Source of the DNA: Lotus japonicus
Taxonomy: Eukaryota > Streptophyta > Magnoliopsida > Fabales > Fabaceae
Length of the DNA: 64,000 nucleotides
NCBI RefSeq assembly: GCF_012489685.1
Contig: NC_080044.1
Span: 62,854,732-62,918,731, forward strand
Reading direction: 5' to 3'
Positions within the stretch are counted from its first letter, which is position 1. Each line of letters starts with the position of its first letter. The notes under the pieces are model-generated. The model was given only the letters and a program-made list of their open reading frames with translations, had not been told where the DNA came from and searched no databases. Positions 35,077 to 47,900 of the stretch are shown in pieces. Made by a program: the position numbers and the translations under genes.

Positions 35077-37972
35077 ATGAATCCGAACTATAGCCTACTT
35101 GACCAACTAACTCCTTTAACACATGATTGGACTATTGTCGTTCGAGTAATAAGGGCGTGGTTTGCTGAAGAAGAGGAGGAAGAAGATGAGGAAGGACACA
35201 ACGGTTCGTTCTATAATCTGTTGTTGATGGATCGAAAGGTATGTAAACGAGAAACAATTTCGCTATTATTAAATATGTAATTGTATTTTAATTTAATTCA
35301 CAGACATAAATTCATATGAAACTCATTCATTTCTAGGGTCAAAAAATCCATGCAGAGCGTAGGCGTAACCTTCATGAACGTTTTGCCAACAGAATCACGG
35401 AAGGTTTGGTATACCGTTTTGAATATTTCTGGGTATGACATAATTTCCGAGGTCTTAGTGCATCTAGGCATATCTACAAGATACACTTGCAAAGTAGAAC
35501 AAGGATTGTTCCATATAATAAAGATGTGCTTCCCGTGCGTGATATGATATTTGACAACATGCATGAAATTCTAAATCCTGACTTTGACGAGCGGTTCTTA
35601 GTTGGTATGTAAATACCTTCATTTAAATAACTTCAAATACATCAACACTTCCATGTATTGACATTACCATTCAAACAGATGTTATGGGCGAAGTAACGCA
35701 CGTCGGAAATTACAACGGATTTGAGCGGAACGAAGTCCATACGCAGAGCAGAGACATTGAAATTGAATCTCAAGGGTAAATTTGCTTTTATCAATAAAAA
35801 ATTAGTATTATTAATTTCTCTAACTTCCTACGGAAGAAAGTTAACAACTTTTATTTAATTTTTTTCCAGCAAAAAAATTAAATGTTTTTTATACGGCCAA
35901 TTTGTCGACTAATTGGATGCACTTCTAAATTCAAAGACAACAAACATGTTGTTATTATCATATTGTTGGGAGTTGTAACAATTCATCAAGGTACATTTAA
36001 TAATTTTGAGCAACAAACAAACATAAGCTTCTATATAATAAATCAACATGTTCAAACTTAAACTTACAATCGATCGCTAATTGTTTTTCCAGGGGAATAT
36101 AAACTGACTGTTGGGTTAAACTGCACTAAAGTAATGTTCAATCCTGACATTCCATAAGCAGTGTCATACAGAGAAAGGTATGTATGTACTGTGGATTTCA
36201 TATTACTTTGAACAAATTTAGATGACAAATAACAACATAATTTTTGTTTCTTCGCAATTATATTTGAGTGTGACGCAGTTCAGACTCAAGTAATGAACAT
36301 TGTGATTGAAATATTAAACGTTATCGAAAAAGATGAGTTCCTGACGCTTTTCCCAAGCACAAATATTAAAAATTTGGTTACTTGCAGATCGGTATGTTCT
36401 CATCACTTTTAATTTAATTTATTAGACATTTTTTTATTAAAAAAAAAACAAACATTGATTTTCATTCAACGTTTTAATTAAATAAAACAATTACCTGTTA
36501 TATTAGTAACTTAGTATTAATGAATAGATTATTAAATTAGTACATAAACATATAATGTTAAGGATTACACTAAACAAAAATGCATTTTAAATACAAAATT
36601 CATGGGGTTAGAGATTTTTAAACACTAACTACAAACTTAAATACTTATTAAACTAATTTAATAATCACCTATTATGGGAAATTAAGAACACATGAATAAT
36701 GGGATAAAATATCAATTAATTAGACCATAAACTCTTATACTCTTTCATTGAATTTAATTGCTTTAAATTCATAACGTTATAATAGGAAAAAAAAGATTTT
36801 GATACACGTTTTGAACATTTTTAAAAAAGATTAATTCATAGTCAACAGTTAAAACAACAGCTACTATATTCAATTCTTAAAAAAAAAGTTTTAGTTTTTT
36901 TTGTAAAAAAAATGCTGGAACACTTATTTAATTTTTAAAAAAAAAACTTAAATTTTAATCAATTTAAATAAAAATTCTTTAAAAGTAAATACAATATTTA
37001 AAAAATAAAATAAAAAAAACTCAGCTACTTAAAGGTCTTTTAACGAGTATATTAATTATCATTTAATAAATATAAAAACTCTTATATAAACATATCTAAT
37101 GGATCTTAAATAGTGTGTTTTATATTCAGTTATAAAAACAGTAGACACTATAATCCCTCATTTTAGAAAAATAAAGTTTACACTATACAAATTTAATTAC
37201 TTTTACTATAAATAAATTACTATCTAAAAAATAACAACAAAATCAAGTACAATCATTTCCCATTTAAAAAAACATGTTACTGAGTATTTACATTTAAAAG
37301 TATTACATTTACATATGTTATTATCACTGTTAATCTAACAATCAGTTGTAACTACGATTTTTTTTTTTGCATTTAATTCATTTCTACAGCGTACAATATT
37401 CATTATATATGTCACGATTAAGAAAATTGAGAACACAAATGATTGGTATTACCATGACTGTGAATGTAACTCAGCAGCATACTCTGACGGAGCACAATAT
37501 TATTGTGAAAAATGTAACAAGCATATCACTCCTACCATAAGGTAATCTACAAATTCGATAAATAAATTAATTTGAAAAATATTCAATTTATTTAATTATT
37601 AATGTTTACATCAGGTACAAATTGTTGCTTAATGTTGCTGATGATACTGGATCTGCAATGTTTACCGTTTTTTATCGCGAAGGTTGTTATCTGGTGAACA
37701 AAAAAGGCAACGAGATATTGGAAAAAATGGAAAAGGTAAACATAGTCATGTCAAAAAAAGGTACATTTTCATTGCTCACTTAATTCATAATATATTAATT
37801 TTTTCATTTCAATTTATGTAGACCGGGAGCATGGAACACCCCCACAAGAAATTGTAGATTTAGTGCTCAAGGAATTTCTTTTCAAGGTTGAAGGGAAGGA
37901 TAGATGCGGAAGGTGGTTTAAATCAGCATTTAACGTCTTGAAAATTTGCAAGGACCAACAAATAATAACCTG
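35077..37972 (+). pseudogene. RPA1/RPA70-like single-strand DNA-binding protein, decayed
   Basis: Exons by splice signals and homology are about 35077-35238 (MNPNYSLLDQLTPLTHDWTI, RVIRAWF), 35337-35604 (GQKIHAERRRNLHERFANRI; GLSASRHIYKIHLQ), 35679-35775 (DVMGEVTHVGNYNGFERNEV), 35870-35990 (KIKCFLYGQFVD), 36093-36177 (LNCTKVMFNPDIP), 37390-37550, 37615-37735 and 37821-37972. The first exons are the DBD-A and DBD-B OB folds. The later ones hold the C-terminal zinc ribbon (ECNSAAYSDGAQYYCEKCNK) and OB fold (LLLNVADDTGSAMFTVF). In-frame stops occur after FEYFWV, GQFVD and NPDIP. RPA coats single-stranded DNA. Helitron-borne versions are thought to help rolling-circle transposition. An AT-rich stretch of about 1 kb (36400-37385) is the largest apparent intron. 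Confidence 0.8.
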
Positions 37973-38081
37973 CACCACAAATATGCAAAAAATGAAAAAT
38001 AAACCAAATACCTATATTGAATAAATAAAAAAAGATATTAATTGATTAACAAAAATAAAAAAAAAATCCAAAATTAAATTT

Positions 38082-38109
38082 CCCGTGCAAGGCACGGGTT
38101 AAAAACTAG
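38082..38109 (+). repeat. Helitron 3' terminal hairpin and CTAG
   Basis: A 7-bp perfect GC-rich stem with a 3-base loop lies 7 bases from the terminal CTAG. This is the transposition terminator signal of Helitrons. Confidence 0.9.
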
Positions 38110-38688
38110 TATATTTCATTCTGATATATTTTGTCACACTGTTAGAACATTTATACATAATAATATTTCTTGCTAATATTTGCCATTTCAGCTTTTCGGT
38201 CATTGTATGATTAAAGAAAGTCCTTTAAATAAACAATAGGCCACAACTCTTAGAAGATACATTATAAGATATTCTACACAGACAGAATGGATGAAGATAG
38301 GTTTTTTATTTTTATTTTATTTTATCATGTTTTATTCATTTTTAATATAAGGTGTGTTTAGGTAAATATATTAATTAAATGCTTATGTTAATAAGCGCTT
38401 TTTGTATAAGCATGTGTTCATAAGCTATTTTGATAAATTTATTGAAATTAACTAAAAATATATTATTGGCAACATAAGCTCTTATTCATAAACTAGTAGG
38501 AATAACTAATTAACTTAAAAAAAGTTATAGTTAAGTCATACTTATTTACATAAGCTCTTCTAGAAACATACATAAACATTTATACTATAACATAAGCTTA
38601 AATAAGCTCTTTTAAATGATTCTTTATTTTATTCTGTTCTAATCTATCCATAAAGGACAGTTTTATGGTGAATCATGTTAAAAACTAA
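38110..38688. repeat. Long direct repeat R2, right of the Helitron
   Basis: 579 bp starting at the base after CTAG and ending at CTAA (38688), matching R1 end to end. It is followed by unique sequence beginning TCCATC. Confidence 0.9.
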
Positions 38689-39654
38689 TCCATCAATAAG
38701 CTATATACTTACGAGTAACATCCAATACATATAATATGTTTAGTATGCATTACGAATTATTTGAACCTGTAAACCATGTTTTTTTCCATGGTAGACAAAT
38801 TCATCCATCAGATATATAAATTAAATTTAAAAACACTGAAAATTCTCTCTCCAACATTATTCAAAGTGCGATTAAAAGATAATACAAAACACTTTCAAAT
38901 AATGTATGCAGATTCACCAAATAACTAGAATAAGATTAATATATTACAGGCTTTGTCTTCTGAGTCACCTCTTTACCTGAATAATTCTCACCATAAAATT
39001 TAGTAATTTAAGGTTCCAACACTCACAATAGTCCAAAAGGAAAATTCCTCCAGGGAAAAAAGAAACCATTCGTGTCTATTTTTGTTTGAGAGTGGACAGA
39101 GCACTGAATTTTAGAACCCTATGTTGAAAAAAAAAAACCACATGATCAGTTGCAGAAGTAAGAAAAAAAAGTTAAAATCAAATAAAAATAAAATTCACTA
39201 GTGAGAATGGCTTACTGCAAGGGGAAAAGTCATTTTACGAGTTGAGGGCCAGTAAATTTCTCTTTCACAGTTACTGACTCTGATTCAGAGGATCGTGATA
39301 TCTGACATGAAGAAAGAAAAAGTAGCAATCAGGACACTGGTGACACGCACGAATTACAGGTTCAAATATCAAAACTGTACGTGGCTCTTCATTCACCAAA
39401 AATAGTGAAATACTACTATTAAGCTGGATTGATACATCAATCATACAAAGCATATTTACATACGCGGTGAAAAATACATTAGGATAAAATCACGATCAAC
39501 ATAATTTGACTATTTTTTTTTTTTTAGTTCTTCGGTATGATTTCTCTTCAGAGACTTAATTAGCAGTTTAGCACCATGAATGTATCTAAACATGCAAATA
39601 CATATTATAATTCGATAAATTTTTTTTTTATCCTCGGAAAATATAGTAAATAAT
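38689..39654. other. AT-rich spacer
   Basis: No gene recognised. A short minus-strand frame at 39271-39453 (NEEPRTVLIFEPVIRACHQC) is not matched to any family I know and has no splice or start context. Confidence 0.45.
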
Positions 39655-40115
39655 AGTATTAGTGGTGAAAATATATTTTTTAATTAATTTTTAATCTCAA
39701 AAAATATACATTAGTATCTATTTTAGTGTTTGTTGACTCACCTTTTCTATTTGTAGTTTTTATTTATTTAATTTAGCATAGCGAGATCCACTAATTCACA
39801 TCCACGGCTTCCATAACTATTATAGTCAGGCTTAGCGTCATCTTTCTCATTATGAAATGTCTATCGATAACAATATCCGAACTCATCTTTATTTACATTG
39901 GTAGGTCCCCAACACAATGCTAAATTAGATTAAAAAAAATCATGTGAGATAGTGAGTCGTCATTCTATGAATTATATAAGCAAAATTTAATAGCAAAAAC
40001 TAAAATAGATATAATAATGAATATTTTTAGGGATTAAAAACTAATAAATTATTTTTGAGGGCTAAAACTAATATTATTATATTTCTAGGGACTAAAAATA
40101 TATTTAAGCCTATTT
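39655..40115. mobile_element. Imperfect inverted-repeat element (MITE-like)
   Basis: The left arm (about 39660-39745, 'aaaatatattttttaa', 'tctattttagtgtttg') is complementary with mismatches to the right arm (about 39990-40110, 'aaaactaaaatagatata', 'gggactaaaaatatat'). 'Gggactaaaaatat' repeats are common in legume intergenic DNA. No coding content; exact ends and TSD uncertain. Confidence 0.45.
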
Positions 40116-42711
40116 AAAATAAAATGTGGGTGTTGAAATTTGATGTACAAGGCAAATGAAATGAACACTTGTGGCTCTACGGCATTACATTAATCCATTC
40201 TTTCGTCATTATTTTGATAGTGCTTTGAGTGTTTGGAACTTGGAAGTCAAATCCCAATAATTTTAAGCCTTCAATTTGTGATATGCAAGTGTTTGTACAA
40301 GTTGGTAGCCGTTTTGGGTTTTCTCGTGTGTATCCATCCTACTTTTGCTTCTAATTGTTTGACTGATCCAACATGCTCATGTACTTTCGTGGATAACACT
40401 TTAAGATATATAAAAATTCTTTATTTAGAGATATACTTTAATTAAAATCAATGATGGATTTATTATGTGTACCAAAGAAAATGGACTTATTTATGCTAAG
40501 TTTGGTTTTAAGTATAACTAGTTTTGAACGCCTCTTTTCCCATCTTTGCTTTCAAGTTTTCAGCTTAGGAAGCTGGATCTCACTTTCCAAGTGCTTTACT
40601 TTTAACTTAAACCAACCATACACTTAGTCAATCCACAGCTGATAGGTGTGAGAATAATAGAAATATATATCTCGTGACATTTCTTACCACCACATAATGC
40701 AACATAAAAAAAAAACACACAAAACACAATGAGGCGATATGATAACAAATAAAAAATCATATGGAAAACAATCTCAATTTGTATTCGTTTTAGACAATCA
40801 CAAACAAGTTTTTTTTCTAATATTATGTTTTGTGGTGGTTAAAGAACACAAAAAACTTGTGTTTTTTAATTTCAACCAAGTCTAGTTCAAACGGCGGGAC
40901 TATTTTTTAGTTTTCAATCTCTTTGTACCAAAATGCAAAGTCCTAAACAGATTTCCCTACATTATTTTGCTAGAAGAATGAGATGCAAATATCTTCCCTC
41001 GACCGTTTTAAATTGATTCAATCTCACTTTTCAACAAGTTTCATGATTAAAACCATAGCTTTAACCGTGAAAAGGAAGAACGTCATGATCATATTGGATA
41101 ATTCGATGGAGTCGTAGTTAGTAGTTACGATCTTTTGAGGCAAAAAAGAAACAAGTCATCTTCACCATCACCCCATTAAAGGGACAAGACATGTATAATT
41201 GTTTAGAACCACGACATGATAACAAATGAAACTGTGTCATTAATCTCCATCTCATGGAAATGGGTAGATATTTTCAACTGAGGGAAGATTTTAGCATGGC
41301 TTTGGATAATTGGATCCACTATAATTTAACAAGTCATGTGTTTTGCTTATAAATTTAAAGTTACTTGGTATATTTGCCATGAAATTATATGCATCATATT
41401 TTAGTGCAGGTGGTGCTTAATTTTGATAATTAATTTATCTTTTATTTTTATGCAATACAATAGTTCATTATAATTATCATATTCTGTAAAAATTATTTTG
41501 CTAATATTTAAGTTACGTACCTTCATATTCACGAAAAGTCAAGCACGGGGACGAGTTTAACTACATTTGGCTAATTAACACCTTTTAAGGAGGGATTTTT
41601 ATGCATATGCATATGCATTCACTTTTTCTATGACAAGAAATGACACATATTGGTGGAAGTAGTTTAGAACTATTGTATGATTTAGCCGCGGTTAGAAACC
41701 CTCTATTATTTGTGGCAGGCTTTGTACAAATATTTGGAAGATGATCAACCCTTAATTGTGCCTTATGAGGATAATTAATTCAGGGAGGGCATTGATTATC
41801 ATTAGGAATGACATATGTATTAGGTAGGAATAGAGATGTCCAGCATTTTCTCCATCTACCTTATGCCATGCTTAGGGAAGTCAAGCAATTCAATACTGGG
41901 AAAAAATTCAATCTTTACTTTCCCATCAAGCTGTCCAGAATTTCTTTTGTGGCCCATTTGGTTTAATTTATTTTTGTTAACAAGTTGTTGCTCTATCAAG
42001 TTTGGTTGAAATATCAAGTTTAACGATACAAAATTGAATATTGGTATGTCAAGGTGATACATATTTGTCCCCATAACATTCCCAAAAACCATTTAGTAAT
42101 TAATAAACAATATTTTGGAGCCTGGCCTGCTGTAAAATAATTTTTTGTGTTAGTTTTGATCTTCTTATAATCATTATTATAATTAATGTCTATATGATAA
42201 TTAGATTATATTCAACAAGTCATATACAAAAACTTAGTTGGTTTAAATGGATGTTTGCTTTTTCTTAAATAAGGTGGTCATTCAAGTTTTCTGCATAAAA
42301 ATTAAAACCTCAGATCTCCTGAGAAAATTGTTTGTGTTTCACAATTCAAAAATGCTCAAACACTCATATTTCGAATATCTCTAAGGAAGTGTTTTTATTA
42401 CATTTATGAAAAAAATACAAAAGCACATTTATTACTTCATCCATTCCACAATATTGTTATTTAAGGTTGTTGTACAGATTAAAGAGTAAGATAACAATTA
42501 TTGATAGTATAATATTATTAAAATACTCTTATTTAATTTAACTAGTACTATGTGCAACTATTAAATTCTACTTGGATAAAGAAGAATGTGGTTGATAGAG
42601 AAGAGTTGTGGTTGGTTAATACGAAAGGTGATAAGTAAAATTTTTTTTGTTTTTTATCTGGATTTTCGGTTATGATGTATAAGAAATGATAATGTTTGTC
42701 ATTGCCCATAT
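40116..42711. other. AT-rich spacer
   Basis: Read on both strands: only short frames without recognisable motifs. No repeat could be delimited. Confidence 0.5.
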
Positions 42712-42715
42712 TATG

Positions 42716-42969
42716 GATTCGTTTGGAAACACAGCTTAATTAAGCGTTTATGACATAAATGTTTATTCATAATGTATTTTAATTTTTTTATTGAAATGAA
42801 TCGAAAATAAGTTATATATAAACATAAGCTCTTTTTCATAAGCTTTCCTGAGTAGCTTATGAAAATAAGCTCAAAGAAGCTTATGCTAGGTCATAAGTTG
42901 TTTGCATAAGCTCTTCCAAACACTGACATAAGAGTTTATGCTATCAAATAAACTCTTCCAAACGGGGCC
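42716..42969. mobile_element. MITE with 'cgtttgga' inverted ends
   Basis: GATTCGTTTGGAA (42716-42728) and TTCCAAACGGGGCC (42956-42969) form imperfect terminal inverted repeats. The interior has many 'ataagctctt' words in both orientations. The same interior style occurs inside R1/R2 at 33.7-34.0 and 38.3-38.6 kb. Confidence 0.6.
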
Positions 42970-43049
42970 AATGTTCCGGTTATGTTATCAAATAAGCTTA
43001 CCAAAAAAAAATTGATGCATCAAATAAGGTTTTAATGAGACATTTGTTA

Positions 43050-43255
43050 AATTAGTCTTGCTTCCAAGAGGCCTCTTCTTTAAGTGTATTTTTTAGTAAT
43101 TTTTGTTTGTGCTACTCTTAATTCTCTTTGATAATTTTTTTTCTTTTTCTTTGTATTGGGTTGAAGTATCCCTTGTACTTCATTTCAATATATTTATTTG
43201 CTTATTAAAACAAATCAATGAAACAATGTTGTTCAAAAAAAAAAAATTAAATGAG
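43050..43255 (+). mobile_element. LINE 3'-end fragment
   Basis: 'gggttgaagtatcccttgt', 'acttcatttcaatatattt' and 'atttgcttatta' followed by A-rich sequence match the tail on the minus strand at 17.95-18.0 kb. The coding part is lost. Confidence 0.6.
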
Positions 43256-43504
43256 GGTGTAGGTGAATTTTTTTAGCAAAAAAATACATTGATTTTCTAA
43301 AACCACCAAATTATGAAATTTTGAAAGAATACCTAAAACAAAATTTGCTTCTATATTAATCAATCTTGCCTTAAATTTATTCATGAATCATGATTCAATT
43401 TGGTTCTATAAACTAGGAGGATTTCTTGCTTTAGGGTACCTCAATTGTAAATATCATTGTTAATCGCCCACTTTTTTCTAGTAACATATAAAAAAAAGAG
43501 TGTG

Positions 43505-43662
43505 ATGCACTAATAATGTAAAGTTTTGTTACACCGTCAACTAATCAGATTTCAAGGATGTGTAACGTTAATTAATGAAATTAAATAAAAAGAGATTTTC
43601 TCACATCCTTGAAATTTAATTGGTTGACGGTGACGGTGTATAGAAATTAAACTCTAAAAAAA
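43505..43662. mobile_element. Foldback MITE, about 150 bp
   Basis: The left arm (about 43518-43565, 'gttacaccgtcaactaatc', 'tttcaaggatgtg') and right arm (about 43598-43655, 'cacatccttgaaatttaatt', 'ggttgacggtgacgg') are complementary over about 45 bases, leaving a short AT-rich loop. One arm carries an extra 'gacggt' duplication. Confidence 0.7.
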
Positions 43663-44060
43663 AACTAAATGGAACTCCGGAATTTTGCACAATTTTTTTA
43701 TTTTATAAATTAAGTAATTTTGTTCACATATATCTATCAAAAGCTCTTCAGCAAAAAAAAAAATTACAAAAATGAAATTTTCCCTCCTGTATTTTCGAAT
43801 TTCCTCAATGGTTCCCCTACGAAACATGTCAACATTATAATTATTAAAATACTTTGCTCTCAATTTATTAAAGGGTTGAAACACCCCTTATGCTTTTTAA
43901 TAAAAAAACTAGCTTAACGTCAATCATCGTTTGGTTGATTGGCTTGTCTTCAAGGTGCAATGTTTGATTTATTTTATTTGCCTCCTCTGCATCAATTCTC
44001 CTACCATATGAGCCTACATGCTTTGTATAACCCGAAGTTTCAAGTGTAGAAACATTGATG
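43663..44060. other. Spacer
   Basis: AT-rich; no gene recognised. Confidence 0.45.
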
Positions 44061-44517
44061 AAGGTTTTGAGTTAAGATGTGGTGTCCAAGATCTCCTTGG
44101 TGTCTCCTCTCGGCCTTGGCCCATGGGTCCTCGTCGCGACTCTTCCCAACAAGTGGTATCAAAGTCGATGGTTCGTGAGACCATGACGGCTCCTTGTGTC
44201 GAAAGTCTTCCTAGCAGTGTGGCTAGGCGGCGGGTTCCGTTGGCAGCGAACGGCGGTGCAAGGTGGATAGCTTCCGCAGACGGGAGGACCATGGGTGATG
44301 TGGTTGAGGGACTCACACTTGAGGGAGAGATTGTTGGAATCAAGTGTTGGAGTCAAGTCCCACATCGGAGAAGTCAAGGTGAGAGAGAGAGTTTATAAGA
44401 GATGTGACCCATAAACCCAATGCCTTAAGGTTTTGGGTTAAGATGTGGTGTCCAAGATCTCCTTGGTGTCTCCTCTCGGCCTTGGCCCATGGGTCCTCGC
44501 TGTGACTCTCCCCAACA
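44061..44517 (+). mobile_element. TRIM retroelement with truncated 5' LTR
   Basis: The 3' LTR at 44332-44517 (186 bp, TGTTGGAATC...CCCCAACA) matches the end of a truncated 5' LTR at about 44062-44151. Between them lie a primer-binding site (TGGTATCAAAG, 44154-44164, initiator tRNA-Met type with one mismatch), about 165 bases without a gene, and a polypurine tract (ACTTGAGGGAGAGA, ending 44330). Short LTRs and no coding region define a TRIM. The 44018-44398 frame is not a gene. Confidence 0.8.
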
Positions 44518-44918
44518 TTGTGCATTACATAACTTTCAGCAAGAGGTCTAGTTCCATTAACCGAAAAATCAACACTATCTTCTAAATTTTCTTCATTTAC
44601 ATATTTGTGGTCTTAGAGATTGTCTACTAAAAGCTTCACTTTATTTGAGCTTCTACTACACTTGGATAGGTATGTTTTACAATATGTTTCCACTTTATAG
44701 AAAACTTTTATCAATAATTCACAGCTACATGGAACAAATTTAGTGCATTTAATGTCTTCAAAATGTAAAATGTAGTGTTTTTGCAATATTTGTTTAACAC
44801 TCAGCAAATTTTGATTTAAATGAGCCACTTAATTAATAAGACATCATAAATAGATTTAGTACCTCAAGAGAATTTCAATTGTTACTACTTATTTGCCTTT
44901 AACGTCAACTAAGGGTGT
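44518..44918. other. Spacer
   Basis: No gene recognised. Confidence 0.45.
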
Positions 44919-47900
44919 TTTTTTTTATCAGCAAATTGTAATAGTATAATAGATGGGGCACTAGGGGTGCCCCAACCCATGTACAAGAAACAAAAAAAAG
45001 AAAGAAAAACAATACCCAGCAGAGAGTTCAGGGATATCCAATCTCTAGATAAAAGCTACTAAGAACTAACAGCAGTTATAAGTGAGCCTGCACATAAAAT
45101 AAACCACTAGTTTAAACACAAACGAGCTCAACGGTTCACCACAAAAGTAGGATAATAGGAATATAGTAGGTGTTTCTCAAAACCGCTGTTCAAGCTATCA
45201 AAGGCTTTCCAAACATATTAGCGGATTAGAAGCCCACTCGTATGGAGAGAAGCAGAAATATTTAACTCTTCCTTTAAGCCACAACCAAGATTTGTGTTGT
45301 ATCGAATCCAAGGACAAAGAGAATTCTGCTGTTTCACCTTGGAAAATTAACCCGTTTCTAGTATTCCATAGGTACCAAATAGTTGATAGCCAGATAAAGC
45401 ACATCCCTCTCCTTCGGTCCCTTACACTGCAGCTCTCTTGAAATGACAGGAAATGAAATTTTCCTGCTTCAGGCATAGCTATGATGAACCCCAACCATCG
45501 GAAGATCCGGTTCCATACACCCCATGAATAAGTACAAGTGAAGAACATGTGTGTAGTAGTCTCTTTAGATAGAGAACAGAAAGAGCATAAGATTTGAGGA
45601 GTTTTGGAGAATACCTCTTCTTTTGAGATTCTCCTTTGATTGGATTCTATTTATCATCACCTTCCATGCTAAGGCTAGCACGTTGGAGGGTGCTTTAATA
45701 CCCCACAATTTTCGAAAGCACTTGTCTTCCGGTTCATCTACACTTCCCTATAAAAGTTGATATGCTGATTTAACTAAGAAGAGTCCCCTTTCTCCCTTTG
45801 TCCAAATCCAATCATCTAGAGTTCCTTCAACAAGAGAATGAGAAGACACGGTACTCATAAAATCAGTTACCATATCCAGCTCTCTATCCAGAAAATTTCT
45901 TCTCCAATTGAATATCCAATGCCACGAACCATTCAGCCAAGTTCACATATCTCGGATTGTATGATGTTGTTGGGTAGACATGTTGAAAGTCTTCCGAATC
46001 TGTCCTTTCACATTCATGTTCCCATCCAATTCTCCCCCCAAAAATCCACAGCATTACCCTCCCCAATTTTTCGTTTAAGACCCACATCCATCCAATCCCC
46101 ATTACCATTCTCAAAGCATAATAAATGAAGATCTTTCCACCATTTTGATGCATTAGTAGGTACCATATTATTATACTTACTATGTAGGACCTTGCACCAA
46201 AAATTATCTTTCTCTTTTAGCAACCTCCATCTCAATTTGCCCAATAATGCCTTGTTGAATAGACTCAAGTTCTTCACCCCCAAGCCTCCCTCCTCTTTAG
46301 GTTTGCACACCGTACTCCATCGCACCCAAGCTATTTTATCTTCTCCTTCTACCGCTCCCCAAAGAAAGGACCTCATCAATTTCTCGCATTTATGAACAAT
46401 TCCCACCGACATTTTAAAGAAAGAGATATGAAACAAAGGGAGAGCCGTCAAAACACTTTTTAGTAGACAAAGTATACCCCCAAAAGAGAGCGTCTTCCTC
46501 TTCCATCTTGAAAGTCTCTTCTGAATTTTCAAGACAACGGGATCCCAAAAATGAAGGCTTCTCGGGTTACCACCTATAGGTAGGCCAAGATAAACAAATG
46601 AGAGTTTTGTAATTCTACAATGTAATATGGTCGCCATCCTACTTACCAAATCTTCTCCCATTGCAATCCCTACCAACCTACTTTTGATGAAATTCACCTT
46701 TAACCCCGACACCAATTCAAAGCACCGAAGAATACACTTCAAAGTAACGACATTTTGGATAGATGCCTCTCCAAAGAAAAGTGTGTCATCCGCAAATTGC
46801 AACAAAGAGACACTCAAAGAGTTGGGCAACCCAAAAGAATAAGGGGAAAACTTGCCCAAGGCCACCGCTCTCTTAAGTAACCCATTTAACCCTTCCGCTA
46901 CAATGAGGAAAAGAAAGGGCGCAATAGGGTCCCCTTGTCTAAGACCTTTTTCCATCTTGAATTCCTCCGTGGGGCAACCATTAACTAGAACCGACATAGT
47001 TGAAGAGAATAAACACCCCTTGATCCAACGGATCCACTTTGCATCAAAGTTCATACGCTTGAGCATATAGAGGAGGAAGCTCCATTTAACGGAGTCATAT
47101 GCCTTTTCGTAATCCACCTTGAAAACCAAAGTCGGGATTTTCCTTATCTTTGCATAATGTACTACCTCATTTGCAATAAGTACACTATCAAGCATGTTTC
47201 TACCTCCTAGAAATGTCGATTGTGTTTCATCAATGACTTTAGGCAAAATTCTCTTCAATCGTTTGGCAAGGATTTTGGAGACTACTTTATACATACACCC
47301 CACCAAGGAAATAAGTCTAAAATCAAGTAACCCCATGGGAGAATCCACCTTCGGGATTAGAGCTAGGAAAGACGAATTTGTACCCCTTGGCCAAATACCG
47401 CTACTATAAAATTCCTCCAACAACCTCAAAAAACCATCCTTAAAAAGGTGCCAAAACGACTTGATAAATCTGAAATTGTATCCATCGGGTCCCGAGCTCT
47501 TGTCGCACTCACACTCCCACACCGCTTCCATAATTTCATCATAATTGAAAGGAGCTATCAAGTTCAAGTTGTCCTTTGGAGAGAGTTGGCAGAATGGTAC
47601 TCCTTCCAAGGTAGGAGAAATCCATCTCTCTTCTCTGAATTTTTGAGAGAAAAACTCCTTTGTCTCCATTCTAATGTCCACCAGATTTTCATTCCAAGTC
47701 CCATCAATGTGGAGACCAAAGAGAGAATTCCTACTCCTCCTCCAATTCATCATGCCAGGAAAGAATTTTGTATTTGCATCACCTTCCTTAATCCAACTAA
47801 TCCTCGCTTTTTGACAAAGCAAGGATTCATTCAAATTAGCAAGTCTCCAATATTCCGCCCCAACTCCTTCTTCTTATTCAAATCATCTTCATTGAGAATC

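Larger units (their letters stand above)
34088..38109 (+). mobile_element. Helitron, 4.02 kb, with RPA-like pseudogene
   Basis: The 3' end shows canonical Helitron structure: the hairpin CCCGTGC-AAG-GCACGGG (38082-38098), seven bases, then CTAG (38106-38109) followed by T. The 5' end is TC at 34088 preceded by A. Insertion between A and T without a short duplication is the Helitron rule. The interior carries RPA1-like exons, a gene type regularly carried by plant Helitrons, but no Rep/helicase domain. It is therefore non-autonomous in this copy and would need RepHel supplied in trans. Confidence 0.85.

Noticed and set aside
33498..38688. Long direct repeats as LTRs of a retrotransposon
   Set aside because: The repeats lack TG...CA ends, a primer-binding site, a polypurine tract and any gag or pol. 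The segment between them has Helitron ends.
39271..39453. 60-codon minus-strand ORF (NEEPRTVLIFEPVIRACHQC)
   Set aside because: Reads like protein, but I could not link it to any family or neighbouring exon; left unannotated.
44018..44398. 126-codon + strand ORF
   Set aside because: Lies across the TRIM LTR, primer site and internal region; not a gene.
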